Counted from the first letter of the stretch, positions 1 to 6,863 are shown. The stretch: 16,209 nucleotides of DNA from ZLKRG08 sp964565165 (GCA_964565165.1 CAZMDJ010000023.1:1-16209); one strand, 5' to 3'. The notes: generated by a model from the letters alone, not told the origin. Translations and numbers: made by a program.

Positions 1-31
1 ACAGGATCTGTCCTATTTGAAGGATTTGAAA

Positions 32-541
32 ATGTTTATAGATATTGAAGATAAATCGAAAAACAAAAAGAATCGGAATAATCCGATCAATTCGCACTCC
101 GAAATTAATGACTTTGGGAATGGAAATAAGGCTCCGAGCGAATCCAACTCTCTAGTTAAGTCGTTTGATTTCCCGCTCTCTTCCCGCGGTTATCGATTGA
201 TTGCGCATCTAATTGAAGGCTTTCTTATTGGTCTTACCTTGTTCATCGGCTGGTTAATTTGGTCAATGTTTACTTGGAAAGAAGGCACAACACCGGGACA
301 TAAGGTGATTGGACAGAAAGTAATCGTCTATAAAACCGGCCAGAGTGCCACTTGGGGACGAATGTTGTTACGTGAAGTAGGTGCGAAACTGCTCTTAGCT
401 ATATTGTCATTCTTTACTTTCGGAATTCCCATTATCGTAGATAACTTATTTATCTTCAGAAAAGATAGACGCACTCTTCACGATTTGATTGCCGGAACAA
501 TTGTGGTCAACGATCCAGAAATTGCAATCTTTCAACCATAA
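32..541 (+). CDS. RDD-family integral membrane protein
   Basis: The protein has about 169 residues. A polar, Asn/Ser/Lys-rich N-terminus of about 45 residues leads into an RDD domain. The domain is recognised by the 'SRGYRLIAHLIEG' first helix (family pattern R..A...D), the 'TPGHKVIGQKVI' loop, the 'GRMLLRE' segment and the closing 'DRRTLHDLIAGTIVV' motif. I count two to three hydrophobic helices. RDD proteins are small membrane proteins of mostly unknown role; some have been linked to ion transport, but nothing here fixes a substrate. I start at the ATG at 32 because AGGA at 21-24 is well placed as a ribosome binding site. An in-frame TTG at 17 would add five residues but has less support. 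The gene converges on smpB with about 22 bp between the stops. Confidence 0.82.
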   Translation: MFIDIEDKSKNKKNRNNPINSHSEINDFGNGNKAPSESNSLVKSFDFPLSSRGYRLIAHLIEGFLIGLTLFIGWLIWSMFTWKEGTTPGHKVIGQKVIVYKTGQSATWGRMLLREVGAKLLLAILSFFTFGIPIIVDNLFIFRKDRRTLHDLIAGTIVVNDPEIAIFQP

Positions 542-563
542 GACAGAAGCGATTTAGAAAGTA

Positions 564-1046
564 CTACCAGTCGTTCTTTCCAGAACTACGTCTTGAAATA
601 GCTCGCTGAGTTTCGCGCTCTGATTGTTTCTCAAGAAGTGACTGACGTTTGTCATGACCCTTCTTGCCGTGAGCTAATGCTAATTCGACTTTAACTTTGC
701 CATCTTTAAAGTAAATTGAAAGCGGAACTAAAGTATTTCCACCCTGCTTTAACTTGCCCGCTAACTTATTGATTTCACCGCGGTGCATTAAAAGCTTTCG
801 ATCACGACGTGGAGTGTGGTTGGTCCACGAACCTTCTTTATATTCCGGAATGTGCATTCCATGAAGCCAGACTTCGCCATCCAAAATCATTGCAAAGCCA
901 TCAGTTAATGAGGCGCGGCCTTCGCGTAGAGATTTAACTTCGGTGCCCTGCAAAACAATGCCACACTCGAAAGTTTCGTCGACAAAATAGTCATGGCGCC
1001 CTTTTTTATTCTGGGCGATGACTTTCTTGCCGGTTTCTTTAACCAT
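564..1046 (-). CDS. smpB: SsrA-binding protein SmpB (tmRNA cofactor)
   Basis: SmpB binds tmRNA and carries it to stalled ribosomes for trans-translation in the cytoplasm. About 160 residues, the usual length. The diagnostic blocks are all present: 'VIAQNKKGRHDYFVDETFECGIVLQGTEVKSLREG' (OB-fold and tmRNA-binding face), 'WLHGMHIPEY', 'RDRKLLMHRGEI', 'LVPLSIYFKDGKVKVELALAHGKKGHDKR' and a basic C-terminal tail. I start at the ATG at 1046 ('MVKETGKK'), which matches the family N-terminus. A TTG at 1064 would add six residues without family support. No clear Shine-Dalgarno is visible; TACCCT at 1060-1055 lies 8 nt upstream and could be a -10 for a near-leaderless mRNA. The gene follows the Tad operon on the same strand after about 130 bp, so read-through from that operon is possible. 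Confidence 0.96.
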   Translation of the reverse strand: MVKETGKKVIAQNKKGRHDYFVDETFECGIVLQGTEVKSLREGRASLTDGFAMILDGEVWLHGMHIPEYKEGSWTNHTPRRDRKLLMHRGEINKLAGKLKQGGNTLVPLSIYFKDGKVKVELALAHGKKGHDKRQSLLEKQSERETQRAISRRSSGKNDW

Positions 1047-1179
1047 AATGGCTAAGGGTATCAACTAACGAATAAACCCTTTAACTTTAATATGCGCACG
1101 ATTGGCTACTTATTCGACCAAATCAATTGAAAATCGATATGAGAAATATGAGGTCAGTTAGGCCTTTGAAATTCACGAA

Positions 1180-1800
1180 TTAATGCAGACGCCATCCAAA
1201 TACCCAAAGTCCTTTATCTTTCTCGGTCAATGTGGTTATCGAAGACTTAATTGTGGTGCGATCTAAATCAGTAAATGGCGCCGGAAAAGGCAGCTTCACA
1301 TTCGCTTTAGTCTCTAAATGCACAACGTCATAAACGCAATCAAAGCCAGTAATTTCATAATCTTTAATCTGTAAAGTCTTCATATTGCTAGTCGTATGAA
1401 TCCAAGATTCCATTTCATCATTTATCTCTAACCAACCTTTATTACAATCAATTGGAATTCGATTATCGACGTAATCTGAATTGCCAAGAAGCATATAAGC
1501 ACTGGTTAAGAGGGTATGTTTTCCAGTGTTGTAATAAGAAGCTTCATCTAAATTCTGTACTGCACGCATAGCCGCAGCTTCTGTCGCTTGGTCCAAAGAT
1601 CTCTTGGCGTTTGCCACTACGGCTATATCAGTAACAATCATTAGCGCCGATAGCGCTGCAATAAAGAGGCCAATGATTAGAAGCGACAGCGATCCTTCTT
1701 CTGATTTATGCAAACTCATGATCTTGCTAAGTAAGTTAATCATTAGATTCGTTTTGATATCTTTGCTCTTATCTAATTCTTTAGATCTCTTGATTTTCAT
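1180..1800 (-). CDS. TadG-like Flp pilus assembly protein (TadE/G-like N-terminus)
   Basis: The protein has about 206 residues. A basic N-terminus is followed by 'KSEEGSLSLLIIGLFIAALSALMIVTDIAVVANAKRSLDQATEAAAMRAVQ', the typical TadE/TadG-like start. It consists of a short charged segment, one hydrophobic helix, then the conserved region with 'ANAKRSLDQATEAAA'. The rest is a predicted extracytoplasmic domain with two Cys residues and a Trp-rich C-terminus. Family knowledge places such proteins as minor pseudopilins or envelope components of Tad pili. It is the last gene of the Tad operon. Start choice is uncertain: a TTG at 1809 directly abuts the preceding stop, the ATG at 1800 is my choice, and a downstream ATG at 1743 would give a shorter leader closer to typical prepilins. 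No ribosome binding site decides between them. Confidence 0.75.
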   Translation of the reverse strand: MKIKRSKELDKSKDIKTNLMINLLSKIMSLHKSEEGSLSLLIIGLFIAALSALMIVTDIAVVANAKRSLDQATEAAAMRAVQNLDEASYYNTGKHTLLTSAYMLLGNSDYVDNRIPIDCNKGWLEINDEMESWIHTTSNMKTLQIKDYEITGFDCVYDVVHLETKANVKLPFPAPFTDLDRTTIKSSITTLTEKDKGLWVFGWRLH

Positions 1801-1809
1801 GATGTTCAA

Positions 1810-2367
1810 CTACAAGTTCGCGGCTATAAATTTCGCAGGGTAATTAAACGGTGGCGGAAGTAAATCAATTGCTGCTCCAACCACCATGTCTACAAGTAGA
1901 CCTGGTTCAATTGAAATACTTGGCTGGAATCCATGACCTTCGCCGTTCCACTGCCATGGAGAAATGAACTCTTCCGCTTGTGAGGTAACCGTGCGACCAC
2001 TATTCGGTAGTTGCATCTTTAAGGTGGCGCGAATTCTGGCATTTGGCGAAATACAAGGAGTAGCAGAGCATTGAAAAGTTAGATCTAATGAATCTATCTC
2101 TGATGGTGACAAACCTTCTGCCTGACCACCAACTCTTAATACTTGGAAGGCACGATCAGCGGCCACATTATTATCTGGTGAAGTTACATATGCACGGAGT
2201 GATTCACGTACCAAAGTTCTTGCCACTAACTCTGAATTACTCAGAGTTGCGAAGTGATTTAGAAAGAGAAGTATTGGAAGAAATAGCGGGATCGCCAAAA
2301 GTACGAATTCGACCGATGCGCTGCCCTCTTCGCTTTTAAGTGTTTTAATTAACTTAGCAGAGCGCAT
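1810..2367 (-). CDS. TadE-like minor pseudopilin (second copy)
   Basis: About 185 residues. The N-terminus 'MRSAKLIKTLKSEEGSASVEFVLLAIPLFLPILLFLNHF' is a class III (Flp/TadE) prepilin leader: a basic stretch, a Gly at the likely cleavage point, a Glu soon after, and a hydrophobic helix. A soluble domain with a 'CSATPC' cysteine pair follows. TadE-type pseudopilins are processed by a TadV-type peptidase and needed for Tad pilus biogenesis. I choose the ATG at 2367 because GGGGCGG lies just upstream and the leader length is typical. The alternative is a TTG at 2397. The start overlaps the end of the preceding tadE-like gene by 14 nt, so translational coupling is likely. Confidence 0.8.
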   Translation of the reverse strand: MRSAKLIKTLKSEEGSASVEFVLLAIPLFLPILLFLNHFATLSNSELVARTLVRESLRAYVTSPDNNVAADRAFQVLRVGGQAEGLSPSEIDSLDLTFQCSATPCISPNARIRATLKMQLPNSGRTVTSQAEEFISPWQWNGEGHGFQPSISIEPGLLVDMVVGAAIDLLPPPFNYPAKFIAANL

Positions 2368-2737
2368 AACCGCCCCAACAATCTTCAGGTTCTTCAATTA
2401 CTGCGGTGCCTGTAGTGCGAATTTTCTTACCGCCTAATAAGCGACTTATGCCTGGAAAGATTTGCGGTACTTCACGTTCTGCTTTTACGACTATTAAGCG
2501 AAGCTTTTCGAAAGCGCTTCCTGATGCAAGTTTGATCTCTTGGTCACTTGGATTAACTTGGTTCCAAACTGCTTGATAACTCGCTTTATTCTGTGTGGCA
2601 GTCATATCTACATTCCGGTAGTTGACCGTTGCAATTAACTGCAACGTGCCTAAGAAGAGCGCAATAAGTGGCACGATTACCAACGCACTCTCGACATTGC
2701 CATCTTCGGAATGTAGATATTTGACCAGTTTTTTCAT
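2354..2737 (-). CDS. TadE-like minor pseudopilin (first copy)
   Basis: About 127 residues. The leader and helix read 'MKKLVKYLHSEDGNVESALVIVPLIALFLGTLQLIATV': a basic start, 'SEDG', a Glu in the first turn and one transmembrane helix. This fits a TadE-family class III prepilin. The periplasm-side part contains 'VVKAEREVPQIFPGISRLLGGKKIRTTGTAVIEEP' and two Cys near the C-terminus. The ATG at 2737 is preceded by GGTG; a GTG at 2746 in the same frame would add three residues. The gene starts 21 bp after the pilin-like gene upstream, and its 3' end overlaps the next tadE-like gene. Confidence 0.78.
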   Translation of the reverse strand: MKKLVKYLHSEDGNVESALVIVPLIALFLGTLQLIATVNYRNVDMTATQNKASYQAVWNQVNPSDQEIKLASGSAFEKLRLIVVKAEREVPQIFPGISRLLGGKKIRTTGTAVIEEPEDCWGGYALC

Positions 2738-2758
2738 TTTCACCACAACATTTACTTG

Positions 2759-3175
2759 TTACTTAACGCTATTCATCGAATTGAGTGAGTTATTTAAAAT
2801 GTTAGTTAAGTTTGGCTTTGCAATCGCCCAGATTGCTGTCACTAAACCGGTTGTCATCAAAACAACCAATACCCATCCAGGAACATCTCCGCGTTCATCC
2901 TTAATGAGAGTTTCAATGCGATTACGAACTTCAATTCCGCTGCGAATTGCAATTACCTGTGCTTTATCTACGAAACCATGTTTTCCTGCAGGATGCGCAG
3001 CCATTGAGGCGGCTAAAGCCTCTTCTCGAGTCGCATATGTTTCATATCCATAGGTATCAAACCCTTCATGGCGCTCAAATCCATATGTATCTGGCTCGGT
3101 TGCACCAACTGCAAACTTGTAGCCATCGAAATCGAATGGCTCCTCAAATAGCACTTCTGCTCTTGCTCTGTTCAC
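2759..3175 (-). CDS. Pilin-like Tad locus protein with soluble N-terminal extension
   Basis: About 138 residues. The C-terminal third, 'LIKDERGDVPGWVLVVLMTTGLVTAIWAIAKPNLTNILNN', resembles the short Flp-like or TadE-adjacent membrane proteins of actinobacterial Tad loci: charged 'KDERG', then a single helix and a short tail. The first 85 or so residues are soluble and aromatic/acidic, with a short internal repeat (DTYGFE and DTYGYE) and 'YATREEALAAS'. I do not recognise this part. The GTG at 3175 has AAGGA six bases upstream, so it is a credible start. The frame is nevertheless open up to the assembly gap at 3194, so a longer N-terminus cannot be excluded. The position just before two TadE-like genes suggests a pilus subunit or an assembly factor. 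Confidence 0.6.
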   Translation of the reverse strand: MNRARAEVLFEEPFDFDGYKFAVGATEPDTYGFERHEGFDTYGYETYATREEALAASMAAHPAGKHGFVDKAQVIAIRSGIEVRNRIETLIKDERGDVPGWVLVVLMTTGLVTAIWAIAKPNLTNILNNSLNSMNSVK

Positions 3176-3194
3176 TTTCTTTCCTTCTTTCCCT

Positions 3195-3294
3195 NNNNNN
3201 NNNNNNNNNNNNNNNNNNNNNNNNNNNNNNNNNNNNNNNNNNNNNNNNNNNNNNNNNNNNNNNNNNNNNNNNNNNNNNNNNNNNNNNNNNNNNN
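3195..3294. other. Assembly gap (100 N)
   Basis: The run is exactly 100 N, the usual placeholder length for a gap of unknown size. It sits between tadC and the pilin-like gene. This is where Tad loci often carry a small Flp pilin gene, so such a gene may be missing. Any reading frame drawn across this run is not real evidence. Confidence 0.99.
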
Positions 3295-3311
3295 TTATTT
3301 AGTTTTGCGCG

Positions 3312-3359
3312 GAGTTTCTTCGCTAATTAGTCACCTCTGTCTAACTAGCGAAGAAACTC
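3312..3359. repeat. Inverted repeat (hairpin) overlapping the end of tadC
   Basis: Two 19-nt arms, 3312-3330 and 3341-3359, are complementary at 18 of 19 positions around a 10-nt loop. The right arm is the last 19 bases of tadC including its TAG stop. Neither strand has a T-run after the stem, so it is not a classical intrinsic terminator. It could attenuate or stabilise the operon transcript at the tadC end. It lies only 17 bp from the assembly gap, so a mis-assembly or amplification chimera is possible, although the single mismatch argues mildly against a simple fold-back artefact. Confidence 0.7.
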
Positions 3360-4189
3360 AATTGGTTAATGGATGGCCAGAGCGCAAATAACACTGAGAT
3401 TGGAAGTATCAAAAAGACAATTGGAACCATCATTGATGTCTCCGCCTTCCCAGCTTTATCCATTACCAAATTTCGTTGATTGATACGTGCCTCTGCTACG
3501 TGGCGATGAAGCACATCGACAATCGGGGCGCCGCGAACCAGCGCCATTACAAGTGCATCTATGAAGCGTCGAATTGATGGTGATTTAAGTGATCGACTCA
3601 TCTCATCAAGCGATTCGTGAAATGGACGACCTTCACGTACTTGTAGAACCACCTTTGAAAACTCTTTAGCAAGATAGGCATCTGATCTATCTGCAATACG
3701 TGCGAATGAACCTATTGGGGTTTCTCCAGCTGCGATTGCCAAAGTCAGCATTTCAATAATCGCTGGAAATTCCGCTTCGATTTGATCGCGACGATTCTTA
3801 ACCAATGTACTTAAGTGGCGGTCATAAAGAAGATATGCTCCGATTCCCATAAAAACACTCATGCTGATTGCCTGTAAGAGGTTTAACATCATTAAGAAAA
3901 GCGCAAGAAATGGAATTAGCCCTGCTCCTGCAGAGGCCATCAATTGGCGATAACGAAATTCACCATATGCGCTCTGATCAAATTGCCCGATCTCTGCCAA
4001 GCGACCTTTAATCTCTGTCTTATCTTCTTGGCGCTCTGTAATTTCAACAAGCTGCATTTTGGTTTGATCGTATTTACGCTGCACTGAATGCTTTGAAACA
4101 AAGAGACTTTGATTTCGGTTATCTGAAAATAGAAGTACAAGCCCGGTAATTGCCAAAGAAGTTGGAATCAGAATTTGTATCCAGAACAT
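3341..4189 (-). CDS. tadC: Tad pilus inner-membrane platform protein TadC
   Basis: About 282 residues with the T2SF (GspF-like) architecture of TadC: an N-terminal helix ('FWIQILIPTSLAITGLVLLF'), a pair of helices around 'GAGLIPFLALFLMMLNLLQAISMSVFMGIGAYLLYDR', a cytoplasmic T2SF domain ('AEFPAIIEMLTLAIAAGETPIGSFARIADR' through 'RRFIDALVMALVRGAPIVDVLHRHVAEA'), and a terminal helix ('MMVPIVFLILPISVLFALW'). TadB and TadC form the membrane platform on which the TadA ATPase acts. I start at the ATG at 4189, four bases after the tadB stop, with AGGGG upstream. The open frame extends to 4258 but would overlap tadB. Product identity is firm; TadB/TadC naming follows gene order. Confidence 0.88.
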   Translation of the reverse strand: MFWIQILIPTSLAITGLVLLFSDNRNQSLFVSKHSVQRKYDQTKMQLVEITERQEDKTEIKGRLAEIGQFDQSAYGEFRYRQLMASAGAGLIPFLALFLMMLNLLQAISMSVFMGIGAYLLYDRHLSTLVKNRRDQIEAEFPAIIEMLTLAIAAGETPIGSFARIADRSDAYLAKEFSKVVLQVREGRPFHESLDEMSRSLKSPSIRRFIDALVMALVRGAPIVDVLHRHVAEARINQRNLVMDKAGKAETSMMVPIVFLILPISVLFALWPSINQLSFFAS

Positions 4190-4193
4190 TGAA

Positions 4194-4898
4194 TCAACCC
4201 CTAAAAACTCTCGGCGCAACAGGTAACTTTGAAATCTTCGCCATCCATAGATAAGCAAGGAGTGTCATTCCCACTCCAGCAGCCAAAATTGCTACTCCGG
4301 TGGAGCTTGCAAACGACTGTGCGGTTCCGGATTGAGTTCCAATCATTAGAAGCAAAACCCAAGGGGCGGCGGCAGAGATATGCGCGGAGTTCTTAATCCA
4401 TCCGTGTTTGATCGCAATCTCTTTATTTAGAACTAAATCCTCGCGTTGAAAGGAACCTAAAGTTCGCAAGGTATTTAGTAGTTCGCCGCCGCCCAAAGTT
4501 CTAGAGAGCATTAACGCTTCGAATATCTGATCGCTGCCGTGATGAGCGAATTTGTTTCGTAGATTGTTAATCGCGATTGGAAACTCTTCGCCAGCGCGTA
4601 ATTCGCGATTGAAGTTAGCGAAATCTTCACGTGTAATTTCTGGTCCGCGATTAGCAAGTTCAGATAGCGCTTCAGAAATTGAAAGACCTGAATAAAGTCC
4701 AGCAACTAGATGATCGATAACTTCTGGCCAGATCAGCGTCAATTGAGCTTGTCTATTATCTTTGCGTTGCTTCAAGAAGGAACGTGCTGCTACGCCGGAT
4801 AACGTAGCGAAAGCAATTCCAATGAAGATTGAAGCTGTCATCGCGCTTGAAACTAGAAAAGATAGCGCAGCGATAAGGGCTGTGATGGTGCCATCGCT
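4194..4898 (-). CDS. tadB: Tad pilus platform protein TadB, N-terminus lost in gap
   Basis: About 234 C-terminal residues are visible. They show two hydrophobic segments ('ITALIAALSFLVSSAMTASIFIGIAFATLSGV'), the T2SF domain ('IWPEVIDHLVAGLYSGLSISEALSEL' through 'FEALMLSRTLGGGELLNTLRTLG'), then helices 'AAAPWVLLLMIGT' and 'GVAILAAGVGMTLLAYLWM'. It pairs with TadC in the pilus inner-membrane platform. The frame runs into the 100-N gap at 4899, so the start and probably the first helix are not in the sequence. An apparent start beyond the gap (around 5039) lies in another frame of tadA and should be ignored. The gene ends four bases before tadC, so the two are probably translationally coupled. 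Confidence 0.88.
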   Translation of the reverse strand, partial: SDGTITALIAALSFLVSSAMTASIFIGIAFATLSGVAARSFLKQRKDNRQAQLTLIWPEVIDHLVAGLYSGLSISEALSELANRGPEITREDFANFNRELRAGEEFPIAINNLRNKFAHHGSDQIFEALMLSRTLGGGELLNTLRTLGSFQREDLVLNKEIAIKHGWIKNSAHISAAAPWVLLLMIGTQSGTAQSFASSTGVAILAAGVGMTLLAYLWMAKISKLPVAPRVFRG

Positions 4899-4998
4899 NN
4901 NNNNNNNNNNNNNNNNNNNNNNNNNNNNNNNNNNNNNNNNNNNNNNNNNNNNNNNNNNNNNNNNNNNNNNNNNNNNNNNNNNNNNNNNNNNNNNNNNN
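4899..4998. other. Assembly gap (100 N)
   Basis: The run is exactly 100 N between the tadA stop codon (4999-5001) and the truncated 5' part of tadB. About 30 residues would fit in 100 bases, roughly what the missing TadB N-terminus needs, but 100 is a conventional placeholder and the true size is unknown. Confidence 0.99.
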
Positions 4999-6000
4999 TT
5001 ACTTCTGGAAACCAAAGCCTTTTTCATATTCTCTTCCATTCCATTTGTAGATGCTCTCTACTTCAACTCTTTCGTTCTCTACCCGACCGGTAATTCTTGA
5101 GACTTCTGTTAAACGACGCTTTCCGTCGCGAAATAAGCTGACGTGAACGATTAGATCAATTGCGGTTGCGACTGTTGGCGCTACGAATTTCATTGAGATG
5201 TTCTCACCAGCTAATAACGGCAAGGTCTGTAACTTCATAACTGCATCACGCGCAGAGTTGGCATGGATAGTGCCCATTCCTGGTAGACCAGAATTCAAAG
5301 CAATTAACAGATCAAGAGCTTCTGCTTCGCGAACTTCGCCAACAACAATTCTTGAAGGACGCATACGGAGAGATTCTTTGATTAATCGTCGAAGTGGAAT
5401 ATCGCCATCGCCTTGAATATTTACACCACGTGTTTGCATCGCAATCACATCGGGCAAAATCGGCTTTAATTCAAATACTTCTTCCACTGTAATGACGCGT
5501 TCATTTGTAGGTATCGCTGAGACCAACGCATTTAACATCGTTGTTTTACCGGCTTGTGTTCCACCACTAACCAAAATATTGCTGCCGGATTCAACTTCGT
5601 TCTGTAAGTAATCACTTACTTCTTGGGTCATTACACCGATTTGAGCTAAATCATTTAGTTCCAAGTGTCGCATTAAGTGTTTGCGAATATTTACCGCCCA
5701 ATGTTCAGCGGTAATTTCTGGAATTGCGACATGTAAACGAGATCCGTCTGGAAGTCGCGCATCTACGAATGGTTGTGAGAGATCTAAACGACGTCCGCTC
5801 CACATCAATGCGCGTTCAACAATATTTCTAACGTCATCGGCAGTGAGCAGAAGGTTGGTTAATTCGCTTCGTCCATTACGTGCAACGAATACTCGCTCAG
5901 GCGTATTAATCCAGATCTCTTCAATATTGGGATCACTTATGAAAGGGAAGAGAGGTCCATAAGTAACGGAAATATCAATATCACTGCTCACTGACGACAT
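4999..6000 (-). CDS. tadA: Tad/Flp pilus assembly ATPase TadA (CpaF family)
   Basis: Hexameric secretion ATPase of the VirB11/CpaF type that powers Tad pilus assembly at the inner face of the membrane. About 333 residues, on the short side but with all core motifs. An N-terminal domain carries 'GPLFPFISDPNIEEIWINTPERVFV' and 'RLPDGSRLHVAIPEI'. Walker A is GGTQAGKTT (about 146-154), an Asp/Glu-rich block 'VITVEEVFEL' follows, then Walker B 'RIVVGEVREAEA' (about 218-229) and the His box 'GMGTIHANSARDA' (from about 241). The ATG at 6000 matches the family start and has TAATGT (6013-6008) exactly 7 nt upstream, a plausible -10 for a leaderless transcript. The open frame extends upstream to a TTG at 6066 but would overlap the previous gene. 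The stop codon touches the assembly gap. Confidence 0.94.
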   Translation of the reverse strand: MSSVSSDIDISVTYGPLFPFISDPNIEEIWINTPERVFVARNGRSELTNLLLTADDVRNIVERALMWSGRRLDLSQPFVDARLPDGSRLHVAIPEITAEHWAVNIRKHLMRHLELNDLAQIGVMTQEVSDYLQNEVESGSNILVSGGTQAGKTTMLNALVSAIPTNERVITVEEVFELKPILPDVIAMQTRGVNIQGDGDIPLRRLIKESLRMRPSRIVVGEVREAEALDLLIALNSGLPGMGTIHANSARDAVMKLQTLPLLAGENISMKFVAPTVATAIDLIVHVSLFRDGKRRLTEVSRITGRVENERVEVESIYKWNGREYEKGFGFQK

Positions 6001-6007
6001 GTGCAGG

Positions 6008-6013
6008 ACATTA
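6008..6013 (-). promoter_or_regulatory. Candidate -10 element for leaderless tadA transcript
   Basis: TAATGT on the minus strand matches TAnnnT and is separated from the tadA ATG by exactly 7 nt, which puts the expected transcription start at or next to the A of ATG. No convincing -35 is visible. The same spacing recurs at four other starts in the window. It would be an internal promoter within the GGDEF-like/tad operon. Confidence 0.4.
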
Positions 6014-6025
6014 AGCGAACCCTGT

Positions 6026-6475
6026 TTATAACGTCTTGGAAGATTTGAGAATCTGTGGATTATCAAGCTCGACTAGTACTTCTTCTAGTCCTTTAGTTCC
6101 ATCGGTAATTACCCATGCATATAGGAATCCCCGCTTCTCAACATTCTTAATTCTTGCAACCAGCGCTTCGCATGCTGAAGTGATATCGCTATCGAATCGA
6201 AGTAAAACAGCAAACTCTTTCGCAGCGATTCTTGATATTAAGTCATGTTGGCGGATTGCAAGTTCTAATTCATTTGCGAAGAAGAGAAGTTGATCTTCTG
6301 TTGCGCTATCGAATAATTGAAATTTAACGACTCCTACCGTATTGCCTTCTCGCTTTGCAAAGGAGATCTCACGTTTTAGCGCATCGTAGAAAACGGGTGC
6401 TGCATAGTGGTGTGTGAGTGAATCGTGATAGCAATCGAATGTCTTAGGCTCTTTGATGGGTAGAATTCTTTCCAT
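6026..6475 (-). CDS. Degenerate GGDEF-like domain protein, first gene of the Tad operon
   Basis: 149 residues. The order of blocks follows a GGDEF domain: 'DSLTHHYAAPVFYDALKREISFAKREGNTVGVVKFQLFD' resembles the opening 'D.LTGL.NR..F...L......R' and the first strand, and 'LELAIRQHDLISRIAAKEFAVLLRF' resembles '..vR..D...R.GGDEF.vLL'. The signature GGDEF is RIAAKEF, and the metal/substrate stretch (FK.iND.GH..GD) is shortened. From family knowledge it should not make c-di-GMP, so a receptor or scaffolding role is an inference. It has no membrane segment or sensor domain. It ends 25 bp before tadA. Its ATG shares the CATG at 6473-6476 with the divergent gene. No strong ribosome binding site is seen. 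Distant homology is my reading by eye. Confidence 0.6.
   Translation of the reverse strand: MERILPIKEPKTFDCYHDSLTHHYAAPVFYDALKREISFAKREGNTVGVVKFQLFDSATEDQLLFFANELELAIRQHDLISRIAAKEFAVLLRFDSDITSACEALVARIKNVEKRGFLYAWVITDGTKGLEEVLVELDNPQILKSSKTL
6461..6466 (+). promoter_or_regulatory. Candidate -10 element for the membrane protein gene at 6474
   Basis: TAGAAT matches TAnnnT and lies exactly 7 nt before the ATG at 6474, consistent with a leaderless transcript. The site lies inside the first codons of the divergent GGDEF-like gene, so promoter and coding sequence overlap. Confidence 0.45.
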
Positions 6476-6851
6476 GATTAATCTTCAATCCCGAGCATGG
6501 CGTTCGACTATCGCGGCTGCCCTACTTTTCGTTGAAGGTCTTGTGGTGTTATCCCTAGATATCTATCTGATCGTGCAGAATTTCATCGCAGATAATGTTG
6601 ATGATCGACATGCTTTAATTGGAGAAATCATTTATGCATCTGTAGGTGCAGCTGTGCTCTTTCTGCTCTCTTGGGCTTTCTATAAGAATAAGAGTGCGCA
6701 ACGTTCACCGTCTGTTCTACTTAATCTAATTTTCCTTGGCGTATCTACTTACATGTTTAGCGAAGGTTTACTTCTTCTTGGAATCGCGACATTCTTAATT
6801 GCTGGCGGAACGGTTGCAGCAGCGGTTTCCGTGATTCCGGAAGATAAGTAA
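6474..6851 (+). CDS. Small integral membrane protein, unknown function (four helices)
   Basis: About 125 residues. Four hydrophobic segments are visible, roughly 13-37, 48-71, 79-97 and 99-120, joined by short charged loops ('NFIADNVDDRHAL', 'YKNKSAQRSP'). I do not recognise a named family; small multi-pass proteins like this are common in actinobacterial genomes. I start at the ATG at 6474 because a -10-like TAGAAT sits 7 nt upstream. An ATG at 6456 in the same frame would add six residues and deepen the overlap with the divergent gene. A hairpin lies shortly after the stop, so it is probably transcribed alone. Confidence 0.72.
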   Translation: MINLQSRAWRSTIAAALLFVEGLVVLSLDIYLIVQNFIADNVDDRHALIGEIIYASVGAAVLFLLSWAFYKNKSAQRSPSVLLNLIFLGVSTYMFSEGLLLLGIATFLIAGGTVAAAVSVIPEDK

Positions 6852-6863
6852 CTCAGCCCACAT

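Noticed and set aside
1065..1179. Possible tmRNA (ssrA) gene next to smpB
   Set aside because: The space is only about 130 bp, far too short for tmRNA, and no tRNA-like acceptor end or tag reading frame is visible.
2947..3330. A plus-strand open frame crossing the first gap
   Set aside because: It is open only because N codons are read through. It is antisense to the pilin-like gene and has no recognisable domain.
4194..5039. A continuous open frame running from tadB across the 100-N gap to an apparent start at 5039
   Set aside because: The N run has no sequence and the apparent first 13 residues lie in another frame of the tadA 3' end. The real tadB start is inside the gap.
4762..5100. A plus-strand open frame crossing the second gap
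   Set aside because: Same artefact: antisense to tadB and tadA, joined only by N.
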